Shown: positions 21,470-30,249 of the stretch, one piece after another
Numbering within the stretch: position 1 is the first letter of the stretch
Layout of the letters: each line of letters starts with the position of its first letter
Program-made: the position numbers and the translations under genes
The notes under the pieces: model-generated
What the model saw: the letters and a program-made list of their open reading frames with translations, nothing else
Told to the model about the DNA's origin: nothing
The model's database searches: none
Source of the DNA: Gymnothorax reevesii
Lineage: Eukaryota > Chordata > Actinopteri > Anguilliformes > Muraenidae
DNA length: 64,000 bases
Assembly: GCA_029721435.1 (NCBI GenBank)
Contig: CM056592.1
Coordinates: forward strand, 36,777,611 to 36,841,610
Direction of reading: 5' to 3'

Positions 21470-24400
21470 TCAAACACGGGATAAGCAATCTGCAATTACA
21501 TTGTCTGTACCCTTCACATGCTTAATTTCCAAGTCAAACTCCTGTAAAATCAAACTCCAATTCAACAATCTCCGATTCTTGTTTTTCATCTTACTCAAAA
21601 ACATTAACGGATTGTGGTCAGTGTACACAATCATTGGCTTTTGTCCTGTACAAACATAAACCTCAAAGTGTTGTAAAGAAAGGACCAGAGCCAACAGTTC
21701 CTTCTCTATTGTGGAATAGTTCCTTTGGTGGCGATTGAACTTCCTGGAGAAGTATGCCACGGGATGCTCAATGTCATCAGAGTCACTTCTCTGTAGGAGC
21801 ACAGATCCACAAGCTTGGTCGCTAGCATCGACCGCGATGGAGAACGGTTTGTTGAAGTCAGGAGATTTGAGCACGGGGAAGTGACACAGCAGAGACTTCA
21901 GGTGATCGAAGGCTCTCTGGCATGCATCATCCCAGGAGAACTTTACGCCTTTCTTCAGTTGGTTAGTTAGACTGAGAGCAATCTCAGCAAAGTTCTTGCA
22001 GAACTTGCGGTAGTACCCGATCATTCCAAGGAAGCGGCGCAAAGCTTTTTTGTTGTCAGGAACTGGAAAGTCCATGATGGCTTGGACTTTAGCATTTATG
22101 GGTGCCACCTTACCCTGGCCTATGATGTAGCCAAGATAGGTGACAGTAGCACAACCAAAGTCACTCTTGCTCAGGTTAACAGTCAGGTTAGCCTGGGTCA
22201 GGCGCTGGAACAACGTCTCTACATCTTTTAGATGTTCTTCCCAGGAGTCACTCCATGTGATCAGGTCATCGATGTACGCACCCGTGTGTGGCAATCCGGC
22301 GATTGTAGACTGTATCATCCTTTGGAACGTGGCTGGGGCATTTTTCATGCCAAAGGGTAGGACTTCATACTGGTACAATCCAGATGGTGTGGCAAAAGCA
22401 GAGATGCTCTTGGCCCTCTCAGTTAAAGGCACACACCAATAACCCTTCAATAAATCAATCTTGGTCAGAAACTTTGCTTGCCCTACACTATCAATACAAT
22501 CATCAATCCTAGGTATTGGAAACACATCAGTTCTAGTTACAGCATTGACTTTGCGATAATCTGTACAGAATCTAGTACTTCCATCAGGTTTTGGAACTAG
22601 CACACAGGGTGAACTCCAATCGGAGTTGGAGGGTCTGATAATATCATGTTTTAACATGTACTCAACCTCTTTCTCAGCAATCTTTCTCTTTTCAGGATTC
22701 ATCCGGTATGGATGCTGTTTTATTGGTTTGGCATCACCAACATCTACATCATGAGAGGCTATAGTAACTCTCTTTGGAACATCAGGAAACAAATCCTCAT
22801 ATTTCTTGATCAACCTCTCAAACTGATCTCTCTGTGAGGGTTCTAAGTGCTGGAGTTTTACATCAAGATTTTGCAACACTTTAGTGTTTGACAATTTACA
22901 TGAAAGAACTTCAGCTTTAATTCTTGGTTCATCATCTTGAAACTCCCCCTCATCTTCACACGTTTTGACCATGGGAGAATCTGAAGTGACAGATGCAACC
23001 CTAGCATTTCTGTCATGATAAGGCTTCAGCATGTTAATGTGACACAATTGTTTTGGTTTTCTCCTATCTGGAGTCTTCACAATGTAATTGAGATCATTGA
23101 GTTTTGTCAGAATTTCATAAGGACCATGAAATCTAGCCTGCAATGGATTGGACTGCAAGGGAAACAACACAAGGACCTTGTCTCCTGGTTTAAACACACG
23201 GCTTCTAGCCTTATGATCATACCAAGTTTTCATTTTTCCCTGACTTGATTTCAAGTTCTCTTTGGCAAGGTCACAAGCTGCACGCAATCTTTCCTTGAAC
23301 TTGCCAACATAGTCTAACAGACTGATATGCGGCTCTTTCTCTTGCCATTGTTCACTCAATAATAGCAAAGGTCCTCTCACTTCATGACCAAACACTAGCT
23401 CAAATGGACTGAATCCAGTAGACTCCTGCACTGCTTCTCTAGCTGCAAACAACAGCAAATGAACCCCTTCATCCCAGTCTTTCTCATGGTCATAACAATA
23501 AGTCCTCATCATTGTCTTGAGAGTGGAATGAAACCGCTCTAAGGCACCCTGACTTTCTGGATGATAGGCACTAGAAAGAATCTGCTTTGCACCTAGTTCA
23601 TACACAACCTGCTGAAACAATCCTGAAGTGAAATTGCTACCCTGGTCTGACTGAATTTCCCTGGGAAGGCCAAACAACGTGAAGAACTTTATCAAAGCCT
23701 TCGAGATTGCAGTTGCCTTGATGTTACGTAGAGGTATGGCTTCGGGGAATCTGGTAGATGCACACATGATTGTCAACAAGTACTGATTTCCAGATCTAGT
23801 CTTGGGTAATGGACCAACGCAATCAACAATGACCCTAGAGAATGGCTCCCCAAATGCTGGGATAGGCTGCAATGGAGCTACAGGTGGGTCTAACTGGTGT
23901 TTTCCAACTACCTGACAAGTGTGACAGGTTTTGCAAAAGTTGGAAACGTCTTTCCGAAGCCCAGGCCAAAAGAAGTGTTTCATGATCTTATCAACAGTCT
24001 TGTTAACACCAAGATGACCTCCTAAAGGTAAACTATGAGCCATTGTTAATATCTCATTCCTATAGACCTTCGGAACAACAATTTGCCTGACCACTGCCCA
24101 ATCTGCATTGGCAGGGATATCAGGAGGGCGCCACTTCCGCATCAACACACCATCCTTGAGATAATACCCAACTGGAACTGCGTCTATTTCTTTATCAGGA
24201 AGGGCTCTCCTCTTTAGTACACAAATTTCAGGATCATTAGTTTGCTCCTCAATCAACCGCTTTCTGGACAGAGACAAGTCTCCAGACACATCAGAATCAC
24301 CAGACCCATCCGGCTGGCTGAATAGAGAACTGATAAAAGTATCTGATAAGTCCTCAAACGGAGAAACCATAGTAGGCCAATCAGAGTCATGAGGCGAACC

Positions 24401-25903
24401 ACCTGAGTCCTGACTATTCAATGTACTGGACGGCACCACATCATCTTCTTCTTTAGCCTTCTTGGCCATAGCACGAGTCACTGCGCAAGAAGGATACAGA
24501 GATGGGTCCTCATCCCCATCTTCAGTGCTCGGCTGTGAAGTAAGAGGTACAGGGGGAACTACTTTGCCCCCAGCCAGGTCATTGCCTAGCAACAGAGAAA
24601 CACCCTTTATAGGTAGACTTGACATAAGTCCCACCTTTACCTGTCCTGTAACTAAATCTGACTTCAAGAATATAGAGCGCAGGGGTACAGATACAGTCCT
24701 CCCTTCAATACCTTGTACAAGTATGAAATCCCCTGAAGCGGTCTCATCACGTAACTCCAAGGAGTCCATCAACAAAAGTGACTGAAAAGCTCCGGTATCC
24801 CTTAGGATATATATGGGGACAGGAGTAGTATGCTCATTCAGAGCCACAAATCCCTCTGACACAAATGGAAGAAATTCCTCCCTCACAAAGTCAGCTGTAT
24901 TAGGCTTTTTAGCCCCACAAGAAGCAGGCAATTTAGCAGATCGGTCATCTACTACAGGGGTTTCTAACCTTGTTTTCACAAAGGCATTTGGTTTGGTATC
25001 CTTTTCTTTTTCTTTCTTAGCTTTAAGGAACCAACAGTTAGTTGTAACATGACCAGATTTCTTGCAATAACTGCAAACTAGACCACTTTTGTCACTGTCA
25101 GCTTTCACACTTTGATCAGACCTGTTACTGGATTTCTGAGCACCATCACCAGATTTGTCTTTGTCTTTGGGTGAGGAATCTTGGGTATCACCGTAACCCT
25201 TTTTCTGAAATTGGGACCATCTGTTGTTACTGCTAGACTGAAATTTGGACTTATGTGTGAGAACATATTCATCTGCAAATTTGGCAGCTGATTGCAAATT
25301 CAGTGCTTGCTTCTCATTAAGGTAGGTCTTAATATCATCCTTAACACAGTTCTTGAATTCTTCAACTAACACCATCTCTTTTAGTGAGTTGAAATCATCC
25401 TTGACCTCCATAGAAGTACACCAGCGCTCAAAGCAAACCTTCTTCTCATTAGCAAATTCAACATAAGTCTGATTTTCAGATTTCTTCAGACCTCTGAATT
25501 TCTGTCGGTAAGCCTCTGGAACCAACTCATAAGCTCTCAAAATAACCTTTTTGACAATCTCATAATCAGAGGAATCATCGGCAGACAAAGCCGAATAGGC
25601 TTGTTGAGCTTTACCCTTGAGGACAGTTTGCAACATCAGAGGCCAGTGTTCCTTTGGCCACTGGCAACTCTTTGCTACCTTTTCAAAACACTGGAAATAG
25701 TTGTCAACATCCTTTTCCGAAAATGGAGGCACCAGTTTTACCTCCTGGCTAGCCCGAAATTTATTTTCAGTTTGAATTTTTATTTTTAGTTGCTCCATTT
25801 GGAGTCTTTCTTCTCTATCGAATTTCTCTAATTCAAAATCTCTCTGTCTTGCAAATTTTTCTAACTCAAATTCTCTTTGGTTTTTCTTTTTCTTCCCTCT
25901 CAA
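21470..25903 (-). CDS. Gmr1-type Gag-Pol polyprotein (Gag-PR-IN-RT-RH)
   Basis: 1477 codons without a stop. In order: coiled coil (1-45); SCAN-like Gag capsid region (about 55-205, with ILRAYELVPEAYRQKFR); CCHC zinc knuckle CSYCKKSGHVTTNC (about 276-290); aspartic protease with RDTGAF (about 368) and LLLGND; integrase with HHCC zinc finger (H-G-H..CKTCHTC, about 630-664), catalytic D (VDCVGPL, about 695), D (QSDQGSNF, about 753) and E (SQGALERFHS, about 788, D35E spacing); GPY/F motif (FHGPYEIL, about 928); reverse transcriptase with WSSPCVLVPKPDGSTRFCTD, LPFGMKNAPATFQR and YIDDL (about 1212); RNase H with VDASDQACGS (about 1359), TIEKELLAL and VYTDHNP. It ends at LSRV. All catalytic residues I can identify are present. 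It would encode every enzyme needed for copying and integration of the element; lack of a usable start because of the upstream shift is the doubt. Confidence 0.93.
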   Translation of the reverse strand: MRGKKKKNQREFELEKFARQRDFELEKFDREERLQMEQLKIKIQTENKFRASQEVKLVPPFSEKDVDNYFQCFEKVAKSCQWPKEHWPLMLQTVLKGKAQQAYSALSADDSSDYEIVKKVILRAYELVPEAYRQKFRGLKKSENQTYVEFANEKKVCFERWCTSMEVKDDFNSLKEMVLVEEFKNCVKDDIKTYLNEKQALNLQSAAKFADEYVLTHKSKFQSSSNNRWSQFQKKGYGDTQDSSPKDKDKSGDGAQKSSNRSDQSVKADSDKSGLVCSYCKKSGHVTTNCWFLKAKKEKEKDTKPNAFVKTRLETPVVDDRSAKLPASCGAKKPNTADFVREEFLPFVSEGFVALNEHTTPVPIYILRDTGAFQSLLLMDSLELRDETASGDFILVQGIEGRTVSVPLRSIFLKSDLVTGQVKVGLMSSLPIKGVSLLLGNDLAGGKVVPPVPLTSQPSTEDGDEDPSLYPSCAVTRAMAKKAKEEDDVVPSSTLNSQDSGGSPHDSDWPTMVSPFEDLSDTFISSLFSQPDGSGDSDVSGDLSLSRKRLIEEQTNDPEICVLKRRALPDKEIDAVPVGYYLKDGVLMRKWRPPDIPANADWAVVRQIVVPKVYRNEILTMAHSLPLGGHLGVNKTVDKIMKHFFWPGLRKDVSNFCKTCHTCQVVGKHQLDPPVAPLQPIPAFGEPFSRVIVDCVGPLPKTRSGNQYLLTIMCASTRFPEAIPLRNIKATAISKALIKFFTLFGLPREIQSDQGSNFTSGLFQQVVYELGAKQILSSAYHPESQGALERFHSTLKTMMRTYCYDHEKDWDEGVHLLLFAAREAVQESTGFSPFELVFGHEVRGPLLLLSEQWQEKEPHISLLDYVGKFKERLRAACDLAKENLKSSQGKMKTWYDHKARSRVFKPGDKVLVLFPLQSNPLQARFHGPYEILTKLNDLNYIVKTPDRRKPKQLCHINMLKPYHDRNARVASVTSDSPMVKTCEDEGEFQDDEPRIKAEVLSCKLSNTKVLQNLDVKLQHLEPSQRDQFERLIKKYEDLFPDVPKRVTIASHDVDVGDAKPIKQHPYRMNPEKRKIAEKEVEYMLKHDIIRPSNSDWSSPCVLVPKPDGSTRFCTDYRKVNAVTRTDVFPIPRIDDCIDSVGQAKFLTKIDLLKGYWCVPLTERAKSISAFATPSGLYQYEVLPFGMKNAPATFQRMIQSTIAGLPHTGAYIDDLITWSDSWEEHLKDVETLFQRLTQANLTVNLSKSDFGCATVTYLGYIIGQGKVAPINAKVQAIMDFPVPDNKKALRRFLGMIGYYRKFCKNFAEIALSLTNQLKKGVKFSWDDACQRAFDHLKSLLCHFPVLKSPDFNKPFSIAVDASDQACGSVLLQRSDSDDIEHPVAYFSRKFNRHQRNYSTIEKELLALVLSLQHFEVYVCTGQKPMIVYTDHNPLMFLSKMKNKNRRLLNWSLILQEFDLEIKHVKGTDNVIADCLSRV

Positions 25904-26273
25904 ATTCCCTTTCTTTTTCTCTTTCCTCCCTTTCTTTTTTCTCTTCTCTTGCTAATTTTTCCAACTCAAACTGCCTTTGTTTTTCTTTTTCTTCCCTTTC
26001 AATCTCTATCATTTTTAATTTAAGTTCCATTTCTATATTTGGATTTTCCACTGGAAACTGTTCCAGATCTCCTGGTGCAAACACATTTTCATCAATGTAA
26101 TATTCAACTATCTCTCTAGCCAGTCTTGCTTTTCGCATGGCTGGTTTCACCTCTGTCAGCTCTAAATGTCTGCAAATTTCTAGCAGTTCTGTCTTTTTAA
26201 AAGACTTCAAAACCCCTACGGTTGGTGATGCCAAGAAATCATCCATTGCTGTTGTCAATATATATGTATTCAA
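25866..26273 (-). CDS. Gmr1-type Gag leader frame (SAP-like plus Glu/Lys coiled coil)
   Basis: 135 codons starting MNTYILTTAMDDFLASP. Residues about 20-65 (VLKSFKKTELLEICRHLEL; RKARLAREIVEYYI) look like a SAP-type helix-turn-helix. Residues about 85-135 are an acidic/basic coiled coil with repeated REEKE, FELEKLAREEKKE-type units. The frame is left for the long frame at 25903 through a 38-bp overlap in low-complexity sequence. The long frame starts with the same FELEKF repeats, so one indel has probably split a single Gag-Pol frame; a programmed shift is less likely. This is the main defect in an otherwise intact element. Confidence 0.75.
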   Translation of the reverse strand: MNTYILTTAMDDFLASPTVGVLKSFKKTELLEICRHLELTEVKPAMRKARLAREIVEYYIDENVFAPGDLEQFPVENPNIEMELKLKMIEIEREEKEKQRQFELEKLAREEKKEREEREKEREFEREEKEKPKRI

Positions 26274-26344
26274 TTAAAAAAAAATCAATTTTACAATTTG
26301 AAATGTTAGATTTTCAATAAATTACTCACAAAATGGTCTATCCC

Positions 26345-26361
26345 GGACCTTGAGCCCCCAA
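26345..26361 (-). other. Putative primer binding site
   Basis: Two to three bases inside the 5' LTR the minus strand reads TGGGGGCTCAAGG, the usual TGG start of a tRNA-primer site. The matching tRNA was not identified. Confidence 0.45.
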
Positions 26362-26677
26362 TTTGTTATGGCCCCAATTTGTTATCACATTTACACACAA
26401 CAGCAACAGCAAGGGATGACAGACACAGTTTTAAAAACCTCAACACATTTAATTAAACACAACAACTAACTAAACTGACCAAGATTGAATTATATACAAA
26501 ACATAAATATTTACAATCCCTTTTCGTGGGGTGGCTTGGTGATGTCCTGGATGATGAAAATGCTCAAACACAGGCAAAGAAATCCACAAAAGAAACGTCA
26601 CAGGTCTTGAACAGAATGGCAGGTCTGGTCATCTTCTTGCAATTTCTCCTACTACTTTACTGTCTCAATTCTTTTCC

Positions 26678-26687
26678 TTATATACTC
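26678..26687 (-). promoter_or_regulatory. TATA box of the 5' LTR
   Basis: Minus strand reads AGTATATAAGG, a good TATA box about 155 bp into the LTR. The matching box in the 3' LTR is at about 21174-21183. Confidence 0.6.
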
Positions 26688-26734
26688 TTTTGCAGACCCC
26701 ACCCACATTTAGACCTCTTTTTTTTAATTTTCTG

Positions 26735-26776
26735 AGACTTGCCCCAGACATGTCCAGGACATGTCTAAACATGACT
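26735..26776. promoter_or_regulatory. Cluster of p53-type half-sites in the 5' LTR
   Basis: Four decamers against RRRCWWGYYY: AGACTTGCCC (perfect), 1-bp gap, AGACATGTCC (perfect), 1-bp gap, GGACATGTCT (perfect), then AAACATGACT (one mismatch). They lie 48-98 bp upstream of the TATA box in LTR sense. The motif match is seen directly; any p53-family binding is inference. Confidence 0.5.
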
Positions 26777-27828
26777 CCAGTCTGAGCTTAACAAAAAAAA
26801 GGTAAATACTGCCATCTAGTGGCCTATATTCACATTACAACATCACCACATGGGCTCAGGAACACTTCAGAAAATCACTGTCAGTAAATACAGTTCGTCG
26901 CTACATCTGGAAGTGCAAGTTAAAACTCTACAATGCAAAGCGAAAGCCATTTATCAACAGCACCCAGAAACGCCGCCGGCTTCGCTGGGCCCAAGCTCAT
27001 CTAAGATGGACTGATGCAAAGTGGAAAAGTGTTCTGTGGTCTGACGAATCCACATTTCAAATTGTTTTTGGAGACTGTGGACGTCGTGTCCTCCGGACCA
27101 AAGAGGAAAAGAACCATCCTGACTGTTATAGGCGCAAAGTTCAAAAGCCAGCATCTGTAATGGTATGGGGGTGTATTAGTGCCCAAGGCATGGGCAACTT
27201 TACACATATGTGAAGGCACCATTAATGCTGAAAGGTACATACAGGTTTTGGAGCAACATATGTTGCCATCCAAGAAACGTCTTTTTCATGGACGCCCTCG
27301 CTTATTTCAGCAAGACAATGCCAAGCCACATACTGCACGTGTTACAACAGCATGGTTCCGTAGTAAAAGAGTGCGAGTACTAGACTGGCCTGCCTGTAGT
27401 CCAGACCTGTCTCCCATTAAAAATGTGTGGTCCATTATGAAGCGTAAAATACGACAACAGAGACCCCGGACTGTTGAACATCTTTTTGTACATCGAGCAA
27501 GAATGGGAAAGAGTTCCACCTGAAAAGCTTCAAAAATTGTTCTCCTCAGTTCCCAAACGTTTACTGAGTGTTGTTAAAAGGAAAGGCGATGTAACACACT
27601 GGTAAAAAGGCCCCTGTGCCAACTTTTTTGCAATGTGTTGCTGCCTTTAAATTCTATGATAATGATTATTTGCAAAAAAAAAAAAAGTTTCTCAGTTTGA
27701 ACATTAAACATCTTGTCTTTGCAGTGTATTCAATTGAATATAAGTTGAAAAGGATTTGCAAATCATTGTATTCTGTTTTTATCTACAATTTACACAACGG
27801 GCCAACTTCACTGGTTTTGGGTTTTGTG

Positions 27829-28020
27829 GACAGGGCTGTCCTGGCTCTGCTTTACTCTTGGGCCCTTGGCACAGTCCTTGGCTTCATTGTGACTATCAGA
27901 AGGAGGAAGACCAATAACATTCAGGAAAACACATCATACACTATCCTTAAATGCTGATGATTTGTTATGCTATATGGACCAAGTGCCTTCACAACTACTT
28001 TGTGTTGTATAAGCCTATTT
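27829..28020 (+). pseudogene. L1-like RT palm segment, continued after the Tc1 insertion
   Basis: Begins with CAGGGCTGTCC = QGCPGSALLFSLALGTVLGF, the direct continuation of IARGT at 20233 (family motif RGTRQGCPLSPLLF). The catalytic box reads NADDLLCYM where YADD is usual, a substitution of the first residue. The frame then meets a SINE. Confidence 0.85.
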
Positions 28021-28024
28021 CGAG

Positions 28025-28320
28025 CCTTACGACCCATCGGCCCGGTGCTTAACCCGGTTTCTGTGGCATGAAGCGACTAGGAGTATTACTACTGCCCCTA
28101 GATGGGATGCCAGTCCATTGCAGGTACTCCCCTCAGCTTTTTTTTGTCAGGTTTCCCTGACTATTTGCTGGTACCCATTTATACACCTGGGTGGAGTGAG
28201 GCGTGGAGTGTGGGAGTGAAGTGTTTTGCCCAAGAACACACCGCGAGGGCCGTGGCCGGGGCTTGCACTCAGGACCTTACGGCCTCAAGTCAAGCCTACT
28301 TGACCACTGCACTACCTCTT
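28025..28320 (-). repeat. tRNA-derived SINE inserted in the LINE
   Basis: Minus-strand head GGTAGTGCAGTGGTCAAGT (A box) and TGAGTGCAAGCCCC (B-box-like), then a body containing TTCTTGGGCAAAACACTTC and a tail running to the CGAGCCTTACGACCC region at 28025. It interrupts the LINE between the NADD box and the thumb. No clear target duplication seen. Confidence 0.7.
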
Positions 28321-29035
28321 CCTTGACTTATTCACTCAATTTAGTGCCATTTCTGGTTATAAAATAAATCCTTTTAAGTCTCAACTCCTACCTCTAAATG
28401 CAGTAATGAAGGAACTGGATGTCGATGCTGAAATTCCTATTGTTAATTCTTTTAAATACTTAGGAATAGACATATATCCATCCCTGGATACAATCAGAAC
28501 ACATAATTATAAAAGCATGTATCTTTCCCTTAAGGCAACTATAGATAAATGGAGTAACTCAGCATTAACCTTAACCTATTTCAATCGTGAGAATGAATAT
28601 TTTTCCTAGAGTGAACTTCTTAGCTGGTATGATACCTCTCCCTCCTCCTGGGGGATTTTGGGACAAACTCCAAATTTTTGTTTCAAACTTCAGTAGGAAA
28701 GGACAGTATCCTAGAATAAGAACTACCATATTACGACACGATAGAGGATCTGGTGGTCTAAATATCCCAAACTTCAAATCGTATTACTACGCCTTAATGC
28801 TATCTCCCTTGAAGAATTGGTTCACTGAGGACATGGGTGGAAATTGAAAAACGCATTGTCTCACCCCCTTCACTCAAAGATGCTTTGAATTCGGCTCTAC
28901 CTAATCACTATTGTCTTAAACATTTTGGTCCTATTATTGCTCATTCAATTGATAGATGGAAGTGTGTCGAAAAATTGGGTGAGTGGAGACTGAACTGGCA
29001 AATTGAAACTCCTATATTCAAAAATAACTTTGAAC
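28320..29035 (+). pseudogene. L1-like ORF2 C-terminal part
   Basis: FSAISGYKINPFKSQLLPL and IPIVNSFKYLGIDIYPSL are the RT thumb/connection blocks that follow YADD in L1-type proteins. Later frames give RVNFLAGMIPLPPPG, GSGGLNIPNFKSYYYALML and DALNSALPNHY, typical of fish L1 C-termini. Frameshifts at about 28605 and 28845. Similarity ends at about 29035. Confidence 0.82.
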
Positions 29036-29249
29036 GAAAATAACTTCGAACGAACCAAAATTACATGACTTTTCGTCTTTAATCGCAAATCATTTTCGTG
29101 TTTCGTCAAAATGTAAACGATAACGTGTCTGTCCGCACCTCGCATTTCTGCCTGAGAAATGCCAACCACAGAATTGCGCAACCAATATCAGATAAACATG
29201 GCGGAAATCCGCCGATTGGCAGAACATTGCCATGCCTGTATTATGTTCC

Positions 29250-29727
29250 TGTTACGCCTGGGTACATGGACTCAGTAGGCAGGGACTGAGGCAGAGGCAT
29301 CTGACTGGGTACAGAGAGTTTATTGTTGTAGGCTAGACAGAGACACTGAAGAGGTTCGATGGAGCAGGGCTGGCAGGTGAATGATTCCAAAGAGGAGTAA
29401 GCTGGCTGGAGTCAGGGCGGAGAGTGAAACTGGTAATCCTGGACAGGGGAAACGGAAGGATCAGGAACTGACAAAAAATGGCAACTGAACAACAAACAGG
29501 AAAGCTGGATAAATGTAAAGAAAGCTGGAGCAGAAACTAACTGAGTCTATAATCCAGCGCTGACTGACTGTGGACCAGGAGCTTAAGTAGACAGGGGCTG
29601 ATGATCTGATGAGTGGCAGCTGTGTAGCTGAGGCCCTAACTCCAGCACAGCAGTTCCTGATTAGCCAATCAGTAAACTCACTCAAAACACACAGAAAGAG
29701 AAGGACTTGGAAGCAGAGGGCATGACA
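29250..29727 (-). repeat. Solo LTR (Gypsy-like), minus strand
   Basis: On the minus strand starts TGTCATGCCC and ends CAGGCGTAACA, 478 bp, with AATAAACTCTCTGTAC as poly(A) signal about 75 bp from the end. Flanks GTTCC and GTCCC are a 4/5 match for a 5-bp duplication. No internal region adjoins it. Confidence 0.7.
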
Positions 29728-29784
29728 GTCCCGTGGATTGGGGTAACAACTCACCTCCCCCCTGAAGAGGACAATCCACCTTTC

Positions 29785-30105
29785 TCTGGGAGAGAACCAT
29801 GCCCTCAGATTTGGAGGTGCTGATCCTCAATCAGCTCCACACTCAGCTGCGAACCGCTCCAGTAAGCGTTGGAGATCACAGCGTAATGATGCCAACAGGA
29901 CCACTTCATCTGTAAACCGCAGAGATGCAATCCTGAGGCCACCAAACTGGACTCCCTCCAAACCTCAGCTGCAGCTTGATATCCTGTCAGTGAAAATCAT
30001 GAACAGAATATGAAACAAGGCACAGCCAAGGCACACCTTTTGGCGTAATCCAACACCAACTGGAAACGAGTCTCACTTAATGCCAAGAATGCGGACACAA
30101 ATCCG
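29785..30105 (-). pseudogene. Non-LTR retrotransposon RT fragment
   Basis: Minus-strand frames give VGVGLRQ, MIFTDRISS, LEGVQFGGLRIASLRF, TDEVVLLASLRCDLQ and LLERFAAECGAD, ending RISTSKSEGMVLS. This matches the fish LINE pattern (LRQGCPLSP..FMDRISRRS..FADDVVLLAS). FTDEV replaces FADDV, so the catalytic pair is altered, and a stop follows ISSCS. Different LINE type from 18800-29035. Confidence 0.75.
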
Positions 30106-30249
30106 GCTTTAATTTTTTATGTTTCTGTTTTCGTTTTGGCACTCAGCTATCGCATTCTTTCCAGGTGTCTGCCTTACCAGAGCAGGTTAACCGATAATTC
30201 GCAGCACCATATATAATGTATGGTAACACTTTACTTGAATATTCAGCTT

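Larger units (their letters stand above)
20860..26839 (-). mobile_element. Gmr1-type LTR retrotransposon, nearly intact
   Basis: Full-length element on the minus strand. The 5' LTR is 26364-26839 and the 3' LTR 20860-21336. A 4-bp target duplication ACAT lies at 20856-20859 and 26840-26843; the unoccupied site is visible in the related Tc1 copy 1 near 10990. Between the LTRs are a short gag-leading frame (26273-25866) and one 1477-codon Gag-Pol frame (25903-21470). Domain order is Gag, protease, integrase, reverse transcriptase, RNase H. In ordinary Ty3/Gypsy elements integrase is last; the order here defines the Gmr1 clade first known from cod. The LTRs differ by one substitution and one A-run indel by eye, so the insertion is young. 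Confidence 0.95.
26364..26839 (-). repeat. 5' LTR of the Gmr1-type element
   Basis: On the minus strand begins TGTAATGTGAATATAGGCC and ends GGGGCCATAACA (TG..CA). Length 476 bp. Its sense-orientation U3 carries a p53-type half-site cluster (26735-26776) and then a TATA box (about 26678-26687). Confidence 0.95.
20600..27605 (+). pseudogene. Tc1-type transposase pseudogene, copy 2 (split)
   Basis: The 5' part (20600-20859) encodes MGRGSPLSEQMRELIVEQF, a paired-like helix-turn-helix with ISSSTVCNIVKMFRESGK, then RKRQGRKPTFNARDLRSLRQ. The 3' part (26840-27605) resumes with KLYNAKRKPFINSTQKRRRL, WSDESTFQIVFGD (first Asp), [34 protein letters not shown] (second Asp) and DWPACSPDLSPIKNVW, ending KRKGDVTHW then TAA. 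DLSPIKN replaces DLSPIEN, so the third catalytic acidic residue is lost. Point stops and frameshifts add to the inactivation by the LTR insertion. Confidence 0.88.
20234..27828 (+). mobile_element. Tc1-like element, family A, copy 2, split by an LTR element
   Basis: Ends CTACAAAACCCAAAACCAAT and its inverse CACTGGTTTTGGGTTTTGTG. The inner TIR blocks (AGGATTTGCAAATC; TTCAATTGAATA) match copy 1. Transposase parts lie on both sides of the 20860-26839 insertion. Without it the element is about 1.6 kb, like copy 1. It is inserted inside the RGT|QGC motif of the LINE reverse transcriptase. Confidence 0.92.
18800..29035 (+). mobile_element. L1-like LINE split by nested insertions
   Basis: LINE sequence occupies 18840-20233, about 27829-28020 and 28320-29035. 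The first gap is a Tc1-like element carrying a Gmr1-type LTR retrotransposon; the second is a SINE. Reading across the gaps restores the order: endonuclease, reverse transcriptase (palm NADD box) and C-terminal region. The 5' UTR, ORF1 and the 3' tail were not recognised. Confidence 0.88.
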
